Below are positions 1 to 8,304 of a stretch of 64,000 nt of DNA, in pieces. Under the pieces are notes generated by a model. It saw only the letters and a program-made list of their open reading frames with translations. It did not search any database and was not told the origin of the DNA. Position 1 is the first letter of the stretch, and each line of letters opens with the position of its first letter. Position numbers and translations under genes: made by a program. The DNA is taken from assembly GCF_023008405.1 (NCBI RefSeq), contig NZ_CP095376.1, positions 6,242,501 through 6,306,500 on the forward strand. Direction: 5' to 3'. The stretch comes from Amycolatopsis sp. FBCC-B4732. GTDB lineage: Bacteria; Actinomycetota; Actinomycetes; Mycobacteriales; Pseudonocardiaceae.

Positions 1-1956
1 ACACCGGCCCAGGCCGCGCAGGTCGCCGCGCGCCGCAACCCCGCCGACAGCAGCTTCGACGAGCCGGGCGACGAGCGGCAGGAACTCCCGGCCGAGGGCG
101 GCGCGTTCTTCGGCGTCGCGGCGCTGGCCGTGCGGTACGAGGACGGCACGTCGGCGCTCGAGTGGCGCTACGCCGGGCACACCGGCACCGAGGACTCCCT
201 GGTCGTGCGGCTCGCCGACCGACACTACCCCCTGGAGCTCTCGCTGCACTACCGCGTCCGCGGCAACGTCGTCGAACGCTGGACGTCACTGCGCGCGGAC
301 GAGCCGGTTTCCCTGCTGCGCACGGATTCCGCGGCGTGGACGCTCCCCCGCCGCGAAGGCGCCCGCCTGACGCGGACGTCGGGTGCGTGGAGCGCCGAGC
401 ACGGCGTGCTGCGCGAGCCGCTGCCGGTCGGCGAGACGACGTTGACCAGCCGCCGCGGCGTCTCCAGCCACCAGGTCGACCCGTGGGTGATGCTGGACGC
501 GGGCGATGCCACCGAGACGGCGGGCGAGGTCTGGAGCACCGCGCTCGCCTGGAGCGGGAGCTGGCGGATCACCGTCGAGCGCACGCACACCGGGCGCGTG
601 ACGTGGACCGGCGGGTTCGGCCACGAGAACGTCGCCTGGCGGCTGCGGCCCGGCGAAACCTGGGAGACGCCGGTGTTCGCCGGGCTCTACGCGGCCGACG
701 GCTTCAGCGGGACGAGCCGGCGCTGGCACGCCTACGTCCGCGAGTTCGTCCAGCCACACCCCGGGGAACTGCGGCCGATCGTCTACAACTCGTGGGAAGC
801 GACCGGGTGGGACGTCGACGAGAAGACCGAAACCGAGCTGGCCGCGGCCGCCGCGCAGCTCGGCGCGGAACTGTTCGTGATGGACGACGGCTGGTTCGGT
901 GCCCGCACCGGTGACGCCGCCGGGCTCGGCGACTGGACCGCGAACGCACAACGCTTCCCGGCCGGGCTCAAGCCCCTGGCCGACGCCGTCCACGCGCACG
1001 GGATGCGGTTCGGGCTGTGGGTCGAGCCGGAGATGGTCAACCCGGACAGCGACCTCTACCGCGCGCACCCGGACTGGGTGCTGCACATGGCGAACCGCGA
1101 ACGCACCACGCTCCGGAACCAGCTCGTGCTGAACTTCGCGCGCGCGGACGTCGCCGGGTGGGCGCACGAGTGGCTCGACCGGCTGGTCGGCGAGCACGGC
1201 ATCGACTACCTCAAGTGGGACATGAACCGCGCTTTCACCGAAGCCGGCTGGCCGGGCGGGGAGGCCGGGCGCGTGTGGGTGGACCACGTCCGCGCGGTGC
1301 ACGCCATCCTCGACCGGCTGCGCGCCGGGCACCCCGCGTTGCGGATCCAGGGCTGCGCGGGCGGCGGCGGGCGCACCGACCTGGGGATCCTCGCCCGGAC
1401 CGACGAGATCTGGGCGTCCGACAACACCGACGCCGCCGACCGGATCACCATCCAGCACGGCTACGGGCAGCTCTACCCGGCGGGCACGATGTCGGCCTGG
1501 GTCACCGACAGCCCGAACCCCACCACCGGCCGCGAAGCGCCGTTGAGCTTTCGGTTCCACGTCGCCATGGCGGGCGTGCTCGGCCTCGGCGGCGACCTGC
1601 CTCGCTGGTCCGCCGCCGAACTGGCCGAAGCAGCGGAGCTTGTCGCGCTGTACAAGGAAATCCGGCCGGTCGTGCAGCACGGCGAGCTGTACCGGCTGGC
1701 GGATCCGGCGACCTCGGCGTTGACCGCGGTGCAGTACGTGCTCGGCGGCGAGGTGGTCGTCTTCTTCTGGCGACGGCCCACGGAGTTCGCGCGGCCGTTC
1801 ACGCCGCCGCGGCTCGCCGGGCTCGACCCGGCGGGGCGTTACCGCGACTCCGGCGGTGTCGTGCACGACGGCGCGGTGCTGCTCAGCCACGGCCTCGACG
1901 TGGGCTTCCCCGGCAGCGGGTACGCGAGCGCGGTGGTGCGGCTGACCAGGGCCTGA
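1..1956 (+). CDS. Alpha-galactosidase, GH36 (5' truncated by window)
   Basis: Retaining glycosidase that removes terminal alpha-1,6-galactose from raffinose-type oligosaccharides and galactomannan side chains. The frame is open from base 1, so the N-terminus lies outside the window; a GTG at 130 is only an internal codon. Visible GH36 motifs are MDDGWFG, GLWVEPEMV, the nucleophile Asp in KWDMNR (codon at 1219) and the acid/base Asp in WASDNTD (codon at 1420), followed by the usual C-terminal beta-sandwich. No signal peptide can be judged because the start is missing. The family is normally about 700-730 residues, so roughly 60-80 residues are missing. Confidence 0.95.
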   Translation, partial: TPAQAAQVAARRNPADSSFDEPGDERQELPAEGGAFFGVAALAVRYEDGTSALEWRYAGHTGTEDSLVVRLADRHYPLELSLHYRVRGNVVERWTSLRADEPVSLLRTDSAAWTLPRREGARLTRTSGAWSAEHGVLREPLPVGETTLTSRRGVSSHQVDPWVMLDAGDATETAGEVWSTALAWSGSWRITVERTHTGRVTWTGGFGHENVAWRLRPGETWETPVFAGLYAADGFSGTSRRWHAYVREFVQPHPGELRPIVYNSWEATGWDVDEKTETELAAAAAQLGAELFVMDDGWFGARTGDAAGLGDWTANAQRFPAGLKPLADAVHAHGMRFGLWVEPEMVNPDSDLYRAHPDWVLHMANRERTTLRNQLVLNFARADVAGWAHEWLDRLVGEHGIDYLKWDMNRAFTEAGWPGGEAGRVWVDHVRAVHAILDRLRAGHPALRIQGCAGGGGRTDLGILARTDEIWASDNTDAADRITIQHGYGQLYPAGTMSAWVTDSPNPTTGREAPLSFRFHVAMAGVLGLGGDLPRWSAAELAEAAELVALYKEIRPVVQHGELYRLADPATSALTAVQYVLGGEVVVFFWRRPTEFARPFTPPRLAGLDPAGRYRDSGGVVHDGAVLLSHGLDVGFPGSGYASAVVRLTRA

Positions 1957-1997
1957 TTACCCACGTCGATCGGACTGGCCGGAGCGGGTGACGTCGA

Positions 1998-2026
1998 TTG
2001 ACTTTTCACCGGACGCGAGCTGAATG
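1998..2026 (+). promoter_or_regulatory. Possible promoter of the SGNH hydrolase gene
   Basis: TTGACT at 1998-2003 is followed after about 17-18 bp by a weak -10 (GAATGT). An imperfect inverted repeat ACTTTTCAC (2001-2009) / GTGAAAGT (2026-2033) straddles it and could be an operator. Pattern-based only. Confidence 0.35.
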
Positions 2027-2062
2027 TGAAAGTCCTTCACCACGCTCGCCAACGGAGGCAGC

Positions 2063-2950
2063 ATGCGCAAGCGCCTGTCCGCTCTGCTCGTCGTGCCCGC
2101 GCTCGCCATGCTCGCCTTCGCCGCTCCGGCGTCGGCGAGCACGAGCTACCACGAGTACGTCGCACTCGGTGATTCCTGGACCGCCGACGTCTTCGTCACC
2201 CTCCCGCCCACCACGCAGTACACGCCGCTCGACTGCGCGCAGTCCACTTCGGACTACCCGCACGAGCTGGCCGGCGCGCTCGGCGTCGAGACGTTCCGCG
2301 ACGCGAGCTGCGGCGGCGCGACGACGACCGACTTCACGCAGCCGCAGAAGCTGCCGCTGGGCGGGACGAACCCGCCGCAGTTCGACCGGCTCACCCCGGC
2401 CACGGACCTGGTGACCGTCGGCATCGGCGGCAACGACATCGGGCTCGCGGCGGCCGTGACGAAGTGCCTCAACCTGCTCCCGGTCAGCACCTGCAAGGCG
2501 AAGTTCACCGCCGGCGGCGTCGACCAGCTGGAAAACGCCGTCACGGCGACGGAGCCGAAGATCGCCGCGGCGCTGCGGGGCATCAAGGACCGGTCGCCGA
2601 ACGCGCGGATCCTGCTGGTGAACTACCTCGCCGGGCTGCCCGCGAGCGGCAAGGGGTGCTGGCCGGTGATCCCGGTCGCCGACGGCGACATCGCCTACCT
2701 GCAGGCGAAGTTCCTCCAGATGAACGCGATGCTCGCGCGGGTCGCCGCGGCCAACGACGTCGAGCTCGTCGACACCTACTCCCCCACGCTCGGCCACGAC
2801 GCCTGCCAGGCGCCCACCGTGCGGTACGTCGAAGGCCTGATCCCGGTTTCGGTGAGCAACCCGCTGCTGCTCGCCTTCCCCTTCCACCCCAACGGGGCGG
2901 GCGCGGCGGCGCAGTCGGAGATCGTTCTCGGGGCCGTTCAGGGGGACTAG
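2063..2950 (+). CDS. Secreted SGNH/GDSL hydrolase (lipase/esterase)
   Basis: A 295-residue exported esterase or lipase of the actinobacterial SGNH family. Residues 1-26 form a signal peptide (basic MRKR, hydrophobic core, APASAS cleavage region). The nucleophile Ser38 lies in VALGDSW (block I), GIGGNDIGL is block III (the oxyanion Asn), and His275 in FPFHPNG is the block V catalytic His; the usual Asp is not obvious three residues before the His, which fits the two-residue dyad seen in Streptomyces scabies esterase/SCO1725-type enzymes (family knowledge). Several paired Cys suggest disulfides. The start has a GGAGG ribosome site about 8 bp upstream (2053-2060). It stands between the alpha-galactosidase and a hydroxyacid dehydrogenase, with no clear operon. 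Confidence 0.9.
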   Translation: MRKRLSALLVVPALAMLAFAAPASASTSYHEYVALGDSWTADVFVTLPPTTQYTPLDCAQSTSDYPHELAGALGVETFRDASCGGATTTDFTQPQKLPLGGTNPPQFDRLTPATDLVTVGIGGNDIGLAAAVTKCLNLLPVSTCKAKFTAGGVDQLENAVTATEPKIAAALRGIKDRSPNARILLVNYLAGLPASGKGCWPVIPVADGDIAYLQAKFLQMNAMLARVAAANDVELVDTYSPTLGHDACQAPTVRYVEGLIPVSVSNPLLLAFPFHPNGAGAAAQSEIVLGAVQGD

Positions 2951-2959
2951 GCTGCCGGG

Positions 2960-3892
2960 GTGGCCAAGATCGTGGTGACCCGGTGGATTCCCGACGACGC
3001 GGTGAAGCTCCTCGCCGAAGCGGGCGAAGTGGTGGTCTCGCCCGCCGACCGCCCGCTCACGCCGGAAGAACTGCACGAGTTCGTGGCCGGCGCGGACGCC
3101 GTGGCCGGGATGCTGCACGATCGGCTCGACGGCGCGTTCGCCGACGCCGCCGGGCCGGGCCTGAAGGTGGTCGCGAACGTCGCGGTCGGCTACGACAACG
3201 TCGACGTCCCGGCGCTGGCCGAGCGCGGCGTGGTCGTGACGAACACGCCGGGCGTGCTCACCGACGCGACCGCCGACCTCGCCTTCGGCCTGCTGCTCGC
3301 CCTCACGCGGCGGCTCGGTGAAGGCGAACGGCTGCTGCGCTCGCGCACGCCGTGGTCGTTCCACCTCGGCTTCCTGCTCGGCTCGGGCCTGCAGGGCAAG
3401 ACGCTCGGCATCGTCGGGTACGGCCAGATCGGGCGGGCGATGGCGAAGCGGGCCGAGGCGTTCGGCATGGAGATCGTCCATTCGGGACGGCCGGGACGCG
3501 GTTCCGTTTCCTTCGAAGAACTCCTGGTGCGCTCGGACGTCGTCTCGCTGCACTGCCCGCTGACGCCCGAGACGCGGCACCTCATCGACGCGGCCGCGTT
3601 GCGGGCCATGAAACCCGGCGCCTACCTGGTGAACACCACGCGCGGCCCGGTCGTCGACGAAGCCGCGCTGGCCGACGCGCTCGAAGCCGGGGAGATCGCC
3701 GGGGCCGCGCTGGACGTGTTCGAGAAGGAACCCGAGGTCGAACCGCGGCTGCTCGGCCGCGACGACGTCGTGGTGAGCCCGCACCTCGGGTCCGCGACGG
3801 TCGAAACCCGCACCGCGATGGCCGTGCTGGCCGCCCGCAACGTCGCGGCGGTGCTCGCCGGGCGGGACCCGCTGACGGAGGTGAAGCCGTGA
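2960..3892 (+). CDS. D-isomer 2-hydroxyacid dehydrogenase (glyoxylate/hydroxypyruvate reductase-like)
   Basis: NAD(P)H-dependent reduction of a 2-keto acid (glyoxylate or hydroxypyruvate) to the D-hydroxy acid in the cytosol. The 310-residue protein has the substrate domain at both ends and a central Rossmann domain: GIVGYGQIG dinucleotide loop, catalytic Arg in NTTRGPVVDE, the Glu in EKEPEVEP and the catalytic His in SPHLGSAT. It starts at a GTG, nine bases after the previous stop, and its TGA overlaps the next GTG (GTGA), so it is translationally coupled to the glycerate kinase. The pair could interconvert hydroxypyruvate, D-glycerate and 2- or 3-phosphoglycerate; exact substrate is inferred from this neighbour. 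Confidence 0.9.
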   Translation: MAKIVVTRWIPDDAVKLLAEAGEVVVSPADRPLTPEELHEFVAGADAVAGMLHDRLDGAFADAAGPGLKVVANVAVGYDNVDVPALAERGVVVTNTPGVLTDATADLAFGLLLALTRRLGEGERLLRSRTPWSFHLGFLLGSGLQGKTLGIVGYGQIGRAMAKRAEAFGMEIVHSGRPGRGSVSFEELLVRSDVVSLHCPLTPETRHLIDAAALRAMKPGAYLVNTTRGPVVDEAALADALEAGEIAGAALDVFEKEPEVEPRLLGRDDVVVSPHLGSATVETRTAMAVLAARNVAAVLAGRDPLTEVKP

Positions 3893-5010
3893 CCCGCGTC
3901 GTCGTCGCGCCCGACAAGTTCAAGGGCAGTCTCACCGCGGTCGAGGCCGCGGAGGCCATCGCACTCGGCGTCCGGGATGCCTTGCCGGACGCGGAAGTCG
4001 TCTCCTGCCCGGTCGCCGACGGCGGCGAAGGCACCCTCGACGTCCTCGAAGCGGCGGGCGCCCGGATCGTCCGGCTGTCCGTCCGCGGCCCGCTCGACGA
4101 GCACGTCAAGGCGCGGTACGCGGTGCTCGACGGCACCGCGTACGTCGAATCGGCGCGGGCGTGCGGGATCGAATTCGTCGACCCCACCCCGGAAACCGCG
4201 CTGGCCGCGCACACCTGGGGCGTCGGCGAACTGCTGATGGACGCGCTGATGCACGGCGCGAAGCGGCTCGTGCTGACGGTCGGCGGCACGGCGAGCACCG
4301 ACGGCGGCGCCGGGATGCTGGGCGCGCTCGGCGCCGGTGTGCTGGACGCGTTCGGCGCGCCGGTCGGGCTGGGCGGCGCGACGCTGACGCGGGTCGCGTC
4401 CACCGAGCTGGCGCCGGTGCGCGAACGCCTCGAGGGCGTGCGCGTCGCGGTCGCGACCGACGTGACGAACCCGCTGCTGGGCCCGTCGGGGGCCGCCGCG
4501 GTGTTCGGGCCGCAGAAGGGCGCGCGGGAAGAAGAGGTGGCAATTCTCGAAGAAGGACTCGGCCGGTGGGCGCACGCGCTGCAGGTGGGCGGGGCGCCGG
4601 ACGTCTCACGCGTGCCGGGCGCCGGTGCCGGTGGCGGGGTCGCGGCCGGCGCGATCGCCGGGCTGGGCGCGACCGTGGAATCGGGCTTCGACCTGATCGC
4701 CGGGCTGACCGGGGTCGACGCCGCCGTGCGGGGCGCGGACCTGGTGATCACCGGGGAAGGGTCGCTGGACGAGCAGAGCCTGAACGGCAAGGCGCCGGCC
4801 GGGATCGCTTCCCGGGCCGAGGGGATTCCGCTGCTGGTGCTCGCGGGGCGGATCCAGCTCGACGACGCCGGGCTCGCGCGGCTGGGCGTCGTCGGGGGCA
4901 GCGCGTTGATCGATCACGCTTCTTCGGTGGAGGAGGCGCAAGCGAATGCGCCGGAACTGCTGCGGGCTTGCGCCGCGCGGCTGGTGCGGGAGTGGCGCTC
5001 CCGCGGGTGA
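3889..5010 (+). CDS. Glycerate kinase (GlxK/GarK family)
   Basis: ATP-dependent phosphorylation of D-glycerate, feeding it into lower glycolysis. The 373-residue length matches the GarK/GlxK type. Seen in sequence: N-terminal APDKFKGSLTA, the ADGGEG loop, GGTASTDGGAGML glycine-rich loop and the C-terminal GEGSLDEQS motif. I place the start at the GTG at 3889 because it overlaps the preceding stop by four bases and gives the canonical N-terminus; longer upstream readings in the same frame have no family similarity. Co-translated with the hydroxyacid dehydrogenase. Confidence 0.93.
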   Translation: MTRVVVAPDKFKGSLTAVEAAEAIALGVRDALPDAEVVSCPVADGGEGTLDVLEAAGARIVRLSVRGPLDEHVKARYAVLDGTAYVESARACGIEFVDPTPETALAAHTWGVGELLMDALMHGAKRLVLTVGGTASTDGGAGMLGALGAGVLDAFGAPVGLGGATLTRVASTELAPVRERLEGVRVAVATDVTNPLLGPSGAAAVFGPQKGAREEEVAILEEGLGRWAHALQVGGAPDVSRVPGAGAGGGVAAGAIAGLGATVESGFDLIAGLTGVDAAVRGADLVITGEGSLDEQSLNGKAPAGIASRAEGIPLLVLAGRIQLDDAGLARLGVVGGSALIDHASSVEEAQANAPELLRACAARLVREWRSRG

Positions 5011-5064
5011 CACAACCGGGCGAACGGACCTCTCGCGACGCTGCGAAAGGCCCGTCCGCCGCGG

Positions 5065-5358
5065 TCAGCTCGTGTGCTGGGGCAGCACCGCGAAAGCGAC
5101 TCCGCCCGCTTCGTCCTCTTGGACGTCCAGCACCTTGTCGTCGAGCAGCGCCGCCGCCTGGGGTTCGAGGAACACCTTCGGGCCCTCGTCGACCCCGAGC
5201 ACGCTGTCGCCCTCGGCGGGTTCCGGCGCCACCGACAGGGCCAGCTGGGCGCTTTCGCCGTCGGCGTTCTGGACCGCCAGGCGGAGCCCGGCGTCGCCCT
5301 CACCCTGGCTGGTCAGCGCGGTGATCGCCTCGGCGGCGGCTTCGGTCACGGTCAGCAT
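5065..5358 (-). CDS. HesB/IscA-fold protein lacking cysteines
   Basis: A 97-residue acidic protein with the HesB/IscA-like N-terminus (MLTVTEAAAEAITAL) and the phrases GLRLAVQ and FLEPQAAALLDDKVLDV seen in A-type Fe-S carriers. It contains no cysteine at all, so it cannot hold a cluster in the way IscA does; actinobacteria often encode such cysteine-free relatives, of unknown role. The start is ATG at 5358 with GGAAGG upstream; an upstream ATG at 5391 would add eleven residues without similarity. It converges on the glycerate kinase with only 54 bases between the stops. Confidence 0.75.
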   Translation of the reverse strand: MLTVTEAAAEAITALTSQGEGDAGLRLAVQNADGESAQLALSVAPEPAEGDSVLGVDEGPKVFLEPQAAALLDDKVLDVQEDEAGGVAFAVLPQHTS

Positions 5359-5439
5359 CTTCGGCCTTCCCTTCGTCGCGGTCCGATGCACTGGTGCCCC
5401 ACGCTAGGGGCGCCCGGACGGACGCGCAGTCTGAGCGGA

Positions 5440-5850
5440 TCAGCCCTGCCGGGCCGCGCGGATGGCGTCGGCGACCGAGCCGCCGGCGTAGTCCGCCTGT
5501 TCGCCGGGGTCCGGGTCCGCGTGCCGGTGCGGCACCTCGTCGTCCGGGGTCACCTGCTCGTAGTCCGGCGGGGCGTCCTCGATCGTCTCGTCGAGCTCCG
5601 CCGCCGGCGTCGCCGCGAGCGGGCGCTCCGGCACCGGCTCCGGTTCGGCGTCCGGCTCCTCTTCGGCCAGGCGCTGTTCGATCGGCTCGCCCTCCCGGAT
5701 CTCGCTCGGCGTCGTGCCGAAGCGGTCCGCGGCGCTCCAGTGCTCCGGTGGCTCGACGCCCGCTTCGAGCGGATCCACGCGCAGCTCGTCTTCGTCCAGC
5801 GCTTCGCTGGGGCTCAAGCTGTCCGGTTCGACCGAGTCACGGTCACTCAC
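5440..5850 (-). CDS. DUF5709-like acidic protein
   Basis: A 136-residue, very acidic, low-complexity protein. The central stretch GVEPPEHWSAADRFGTT followed by EIREGEPIEQRLAEEEPD is the hallmark of the actinobacterial DUF5709 family. No membrane segment or signal is visible; function unknown. ATG at 5850 is preceded by GAGGAGA. It is transcribed away from the gtrA-like gene, so 5851-5999 carries promoters for both. Confidence 0.75.
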   Translation of the reverse strand: MSDRDSVEPDSLSPSEALDEDELRVDPLEAGVEPPEHWSAADRFGTTPSEIREGEPIEQRLAEEEPDAEPEPVPERPLAATPAAELDETIEDAPPDYEQVTPDDEVPHRHADPDPGEQADYAGGSVADAIRAARQG

Positions 5851-5964
5851 CAGTCGTCTCCTCGCGCTCGGAACTCGTCATCCCCGGTGACCTACCCCGG
5901 ACGTCGGGGGCCCGAAACCCCGGCGGTGTCACCGGGATCACATTTCTTCAACTGCTTTAACACA

Positions 5965-5993
5965 TTCACAAGTTTGTGAACGCAGGGTAGGTT
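5965..5993 (+). promoter_or_regulatory. Promoter/operator of the GtrA gene; leaderless mRNA likely
   Basis: TTCACA (5965-5970) and TAGGTT (5988-5993) are separated by 17 bp, placing the start point at or next to the ATG at 6000. The -35 is part of a perfect palindrome, TTCACAA-GT-TTGTGAA (5965-5980), in an unusually A/T-rich patch, so a repressor or activator may bind here. Confidence 0.5.
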
Positions 5994-5999
5994 GGGATC

Positions 6000-6473
6000 A
6001 TGGCCACCACCAGGTGCGCACCGGATCACCGGCTGCTCGCCGCCGACCCGGACCGGCACCACGAGCTCGGCACGCACGCCGCGTGGTACGTCGTCGCCGG
6101 CGTCGTGACGACCGGGGTCCAGGCGCTCCTCTTCCTCCTGCTGCGCGACGAGCTCGGCTCGCAAGTCGCGAACCTGGTGGCGATCGCGCTCACGACGGTC
6201 GGCAACACGGAGTTCCACCGCCGCGTCACCTTCGCCGGACGGCCCAGCAACGCCGGGAAGCGGCACCTGCAGGACTTCATCACGTTCGCCTTCTACGCCG
6301 GCTACGGCTCGGCGGTGCTCGCACTGCTCGACGCCCTCGTCGACCGGCCGACGTCGTGGGAGGAAACGGGCACGCTGCTGCTGGCCAGCTTCGTCGGTGG
6401 GTTCGTGCGGTTCGCGGTGCTGCGGTGGTGGGTGTTCGCGCACCGGGCGGCGGCGCCGGCGCACAGCGCCTGA
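6000..6473 (+). CDS. GtrA family membrane protein
   Basis: A 157-residue membrane protein with four predicted hydrophobic segments (about 19-40, 45-63, 86-106, 120-142). WYVVAGVVTTGVQALLF and NTEFHRRVTF are typical GtrA signatures. GtrA proteins are thought to move undecaprenyl-phosphate-linked sugars across the membrane or serve as small flippase partners in cell-envelope glycan synthesis (family knowledge). No glycosyltransferase partner is adjacent, so the pathway is unknown. There is no Shine-Dalgarno; the promoter spacing suggests a leaderless transcript. Confidence 0.85.
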   Translation: MATTRCAPDHRLLAADPDRHHELGTHAAWYVVAGVVTTGVQALLFLLLRDELGSQVANLVAIALTTVGNTEFHRRVTFAGRPSNAGKRHLQDFITFAFYAGYGSAVLALLDALVDRPTSWEETGTLLLASFVGGFVRFAVLRWWVFAHRAAAPAHSA

Positions 6474-6611
6474 CCCGGCCCGGCGCCGCGTGATCCGGCC
6501 GCCGCGTACGAGACGCACCACCCGGCGGCCCCTGCGGCGATCCCAGGGCCCCACGTGGGTGCCCGCACACCGGCCAGCCACCGCCGCACTCAGCGGCTAG
6601 CGTCTGCAGGC

Positions 6612-6965
6612 GTGGCCTCGGACGACATCAAGCCCCACGCCGGAGGCGCTGAACCGGACTACCGGTTCACGCTGGCGAACGAACGCACCTTCCTCGCCTG
6701 GGTCCGCACCGCCCTCGGCTTGCTCGCCGGCGGCGTCGCCGTGCACCAGCTGGTGCCGTCGCCGGCCGCGGCCAGTGCCGTTCTCGCCGGGTTGTGCGTC
6801 GTGCTCGCCGCCGTTCTCGCCGCGACCGCGTACCCCCGGTGGCGGCGGGTGCAGGTTGCGATGCGTGCCGGAGAGCCACTGCCGCGGAGCCGGCTGATCC
6901 TCGTGCTGACCGGCGGCCTGCTGACCCTCATCGTCGCCGCCGCGGTGCTGCTGGCCGTCTCGTGA
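6612..6965 (+). CDS. DUF202 (YidH-like) membrane protein
   Basis: A 117-residue protein with three hydrophobic helices. The N-terminal RFTLANERTFLAWVRTAL motif defines DUF202/YidH proteins, whose function is unknown. I take the GTG at 6612, since upstream codons in this frame show no similarity. It is followed 70 bp later by a second, shorter DUF202 gene in the same direction, the usual arrangement in actinobacteria. Confidence 0.82.
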   Translation: MASDDIKPHAGGAEPDYRFTLANERTFLAWVRTALGLLAGGVAVHQLVPSPAAASAVLAGLCVVLAAVLAATAYPRWRRVQVAMRAGEPLPRSRLILVLTGGLLTLIVAAAVLLAVS

Positions 6966-7035
6966 CGCCGCGAATACCGCTGCTTCGCGATTATCGCCAG
7001 GTCAGAAATACCGTCATGCGCCCCCGGACCGGGTC

Positions 7036-7332
7036 GTGACGCCCACCCGCGGCGCCCAAGCCGAGCGCACCGGCCTCGCCTGGCGGCGCACCGCGCTGGC
7101 ATCTGCCGCCTGCACGCTACTGCTCCTGCACGCCGCCGCCCAGCGCCATTGGGGGGTCGCCCTGGTGCCCGTACTGCTGTCCGCGGGGACGTCCGCCCTG
7201 CTAGCGGCCATCGGAACGTTGCGCGAACGGTCCTTGCGGGCCCCCGAACCGGGGCCGGCGCACCCCGCGCTGCCCGCGATCGCGTCGCTCGCCGTGACTG
7301 CGACTGCCACTTCCGTGGCGTTCCTCCACTGA
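7036..7332 (+). CDS. Second DUF202-type membrane protein
   Basis: A 98-residue protein beginning at a GTG, with QAERTGLAWRRTALA (the DUF202 motif in shortened form) and three hydrophobic segments (about 22-38, 42-60, 78-97). It pairs with the upstream DUF202 gene; together they may form a heteromeric small membrane complex, which is inference. No Shine-Dalgarno stands out. Confidence 0.75.
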   Translation: MTPTRGAQAERTGLAWRRTALASAACTLLLLHAAAQRHWGVALVPVLLSAGTSALLAAIGTLRERSLRAPEPGPAHPALPAIASLAVTATATSVAFLH

Positions 7333-7586
7333 CGGGTGAAGTCGGCACATCCTGAAACCGATTAATCGCAATGTGCGGGGTCTGGTCGCGGGAACATCAC
7401 GGTCGATGCTGCGAACGGGGTATTGGTCGTTGAAATCTGGACTGACCGCCATCGAGGTGCTTACGATTACCCAGCGTCGCACGGATTGCAGATCAACCCG
7501 GGTCTCCCGGAGTATCTGCAACCGGAAAGTCACGGAGAGTGGAGCCCCCCGGCAGCGGCGGTCGAGGGTCGGCCGGGGAGACGACC

Positions 7587-8243
7587 ATGACAGCACCGCC
7601 GCAGACCACCGCGGAACCCGCTTCCGCCGTTCGCGATTATCGCACTCCGGAGTCATTGCCCAGGCCCGGCGGGCGGCTCACCAAGGAGGATCTCGACCCC
7701 CTGGTGAAGGACGCGGGTGAGGGGAACCCCGCGGCGGTCCACTCCCTGCTCCAGATGATCGAGCCGGTCGTGGTCCGCTACTGCCGCGCGCGGATGGGCG
7801 GGCGAGACCTCTCCTACCTCTCGGCCGACGACGTCGCCCAGGAGGTCTGCCTCGCGGTGTTGAAGGCCCTTCCCGATTATCAGGACCGGGGCGGGTCGTT
7901 CCTCTACCTCGTGCACGCGATCGCGGCCAACAAGGTCGCCGACGCCTACCGCGCCGTCGCCCGCGACCGCTCCGAGCCCGTCCCCGAACTCCCCGAGCGC
8001 CCGCTGGTCGCCGGCAACGAGCCGGAGACCCACGCCCTGCACCTCGACCTCGGCGCGCGCCTCGGCCGCCTCCTCGCCTCGCTCCCGCGGGTGCAGCAGG
8101 AGATCCTGACCCTGCGCATCGCCGTCGGCTTCTCCGCGCAGGAGACCGCCGAAGCGCTCGGCATCTCGCCGGGCAACGTGCGCGTGACGCAGCACCGGGC
8201 CCTGACCCGCTTGCGCGGCATGATCGGCGACGACGAGTTCTGA
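7587..8243 (+). CDS. RNA polymerase sigma factor, ShbA/SigD-like
   Basis: A 218-residue sigma-70 family factor of ECF size. Region 2 is visible around RDLSYLSADDVAQEVCLAVLK and the following Trp-poor helix FLYLVHAIAANKVADAYR; region 4 contains ETAEALGISPGNVRVTQHRA, a close match to the mycobacterial SigD / Streptomyces ShbA group. In Streptomyces, ShbA drives transcription of the principal sigma gene hrdB (established); whether that holds here is inference. No anti-sigma gene is adjacent. ATG at 7587 has GGGGAG six bases upstream; a GTG at 7539 would extend it by 16 residues. The preceding 254 bp has no other gene; I see no convincing promoter there. Confidence 0.85.
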   Translation: MTAPPQTTAEPASAVRDYRTPESLPRPGGRLTKEDLDPLVKDAGEGNPAAVHSLLQMIEPVVVRYCRARMGGRDLSYLSADDVAQEVCLAVLKALPDYQDRGGSFLYLVHAIAANKVADAYRAVARDRSEPVPELPERPLVAGNEPETHALHLDLGARLGRLLASLPRVQQEILTLRIAVGFSAQETAEALGISPGNVRVTQHRALTRLRGMIGDDEF

Positions 8244-8255
8244 GCTTCCCGAGCG

Positions 8256-8304
8256 GCGGGCGGGGAAACCTCTTTTACCCCCTGGAAGAGGTCTCCCCGC
8301 CCGC
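8256..8304. terminator. Bidirectional terminator hairpin
   Basis: GCGGGCGGGGAAACCTCTT (8256-8274) pairs with the complementary arm at 8286-8304 (one mismatch), with a short T-rich loop. It sits between the sigma gene and the convergent lactonase gene, and its right arm encodes the last residues of the lactonase. Confidence 0.75.

Noticed and set aside
2006..3784. 592-codon minus-strand open frame
   Set aside because: Antisense to the SGNH hydrolase and hydroxyacid dehydrogenase; no ribosome site or similarity.
6984..7643. 14-mer TTCGCGATTATCGC found twice (6984 and 7630)
   Set aside because: One copy is inside the sigma-factor coding sequence, and a 14-base match is expected by chance in a window this size.
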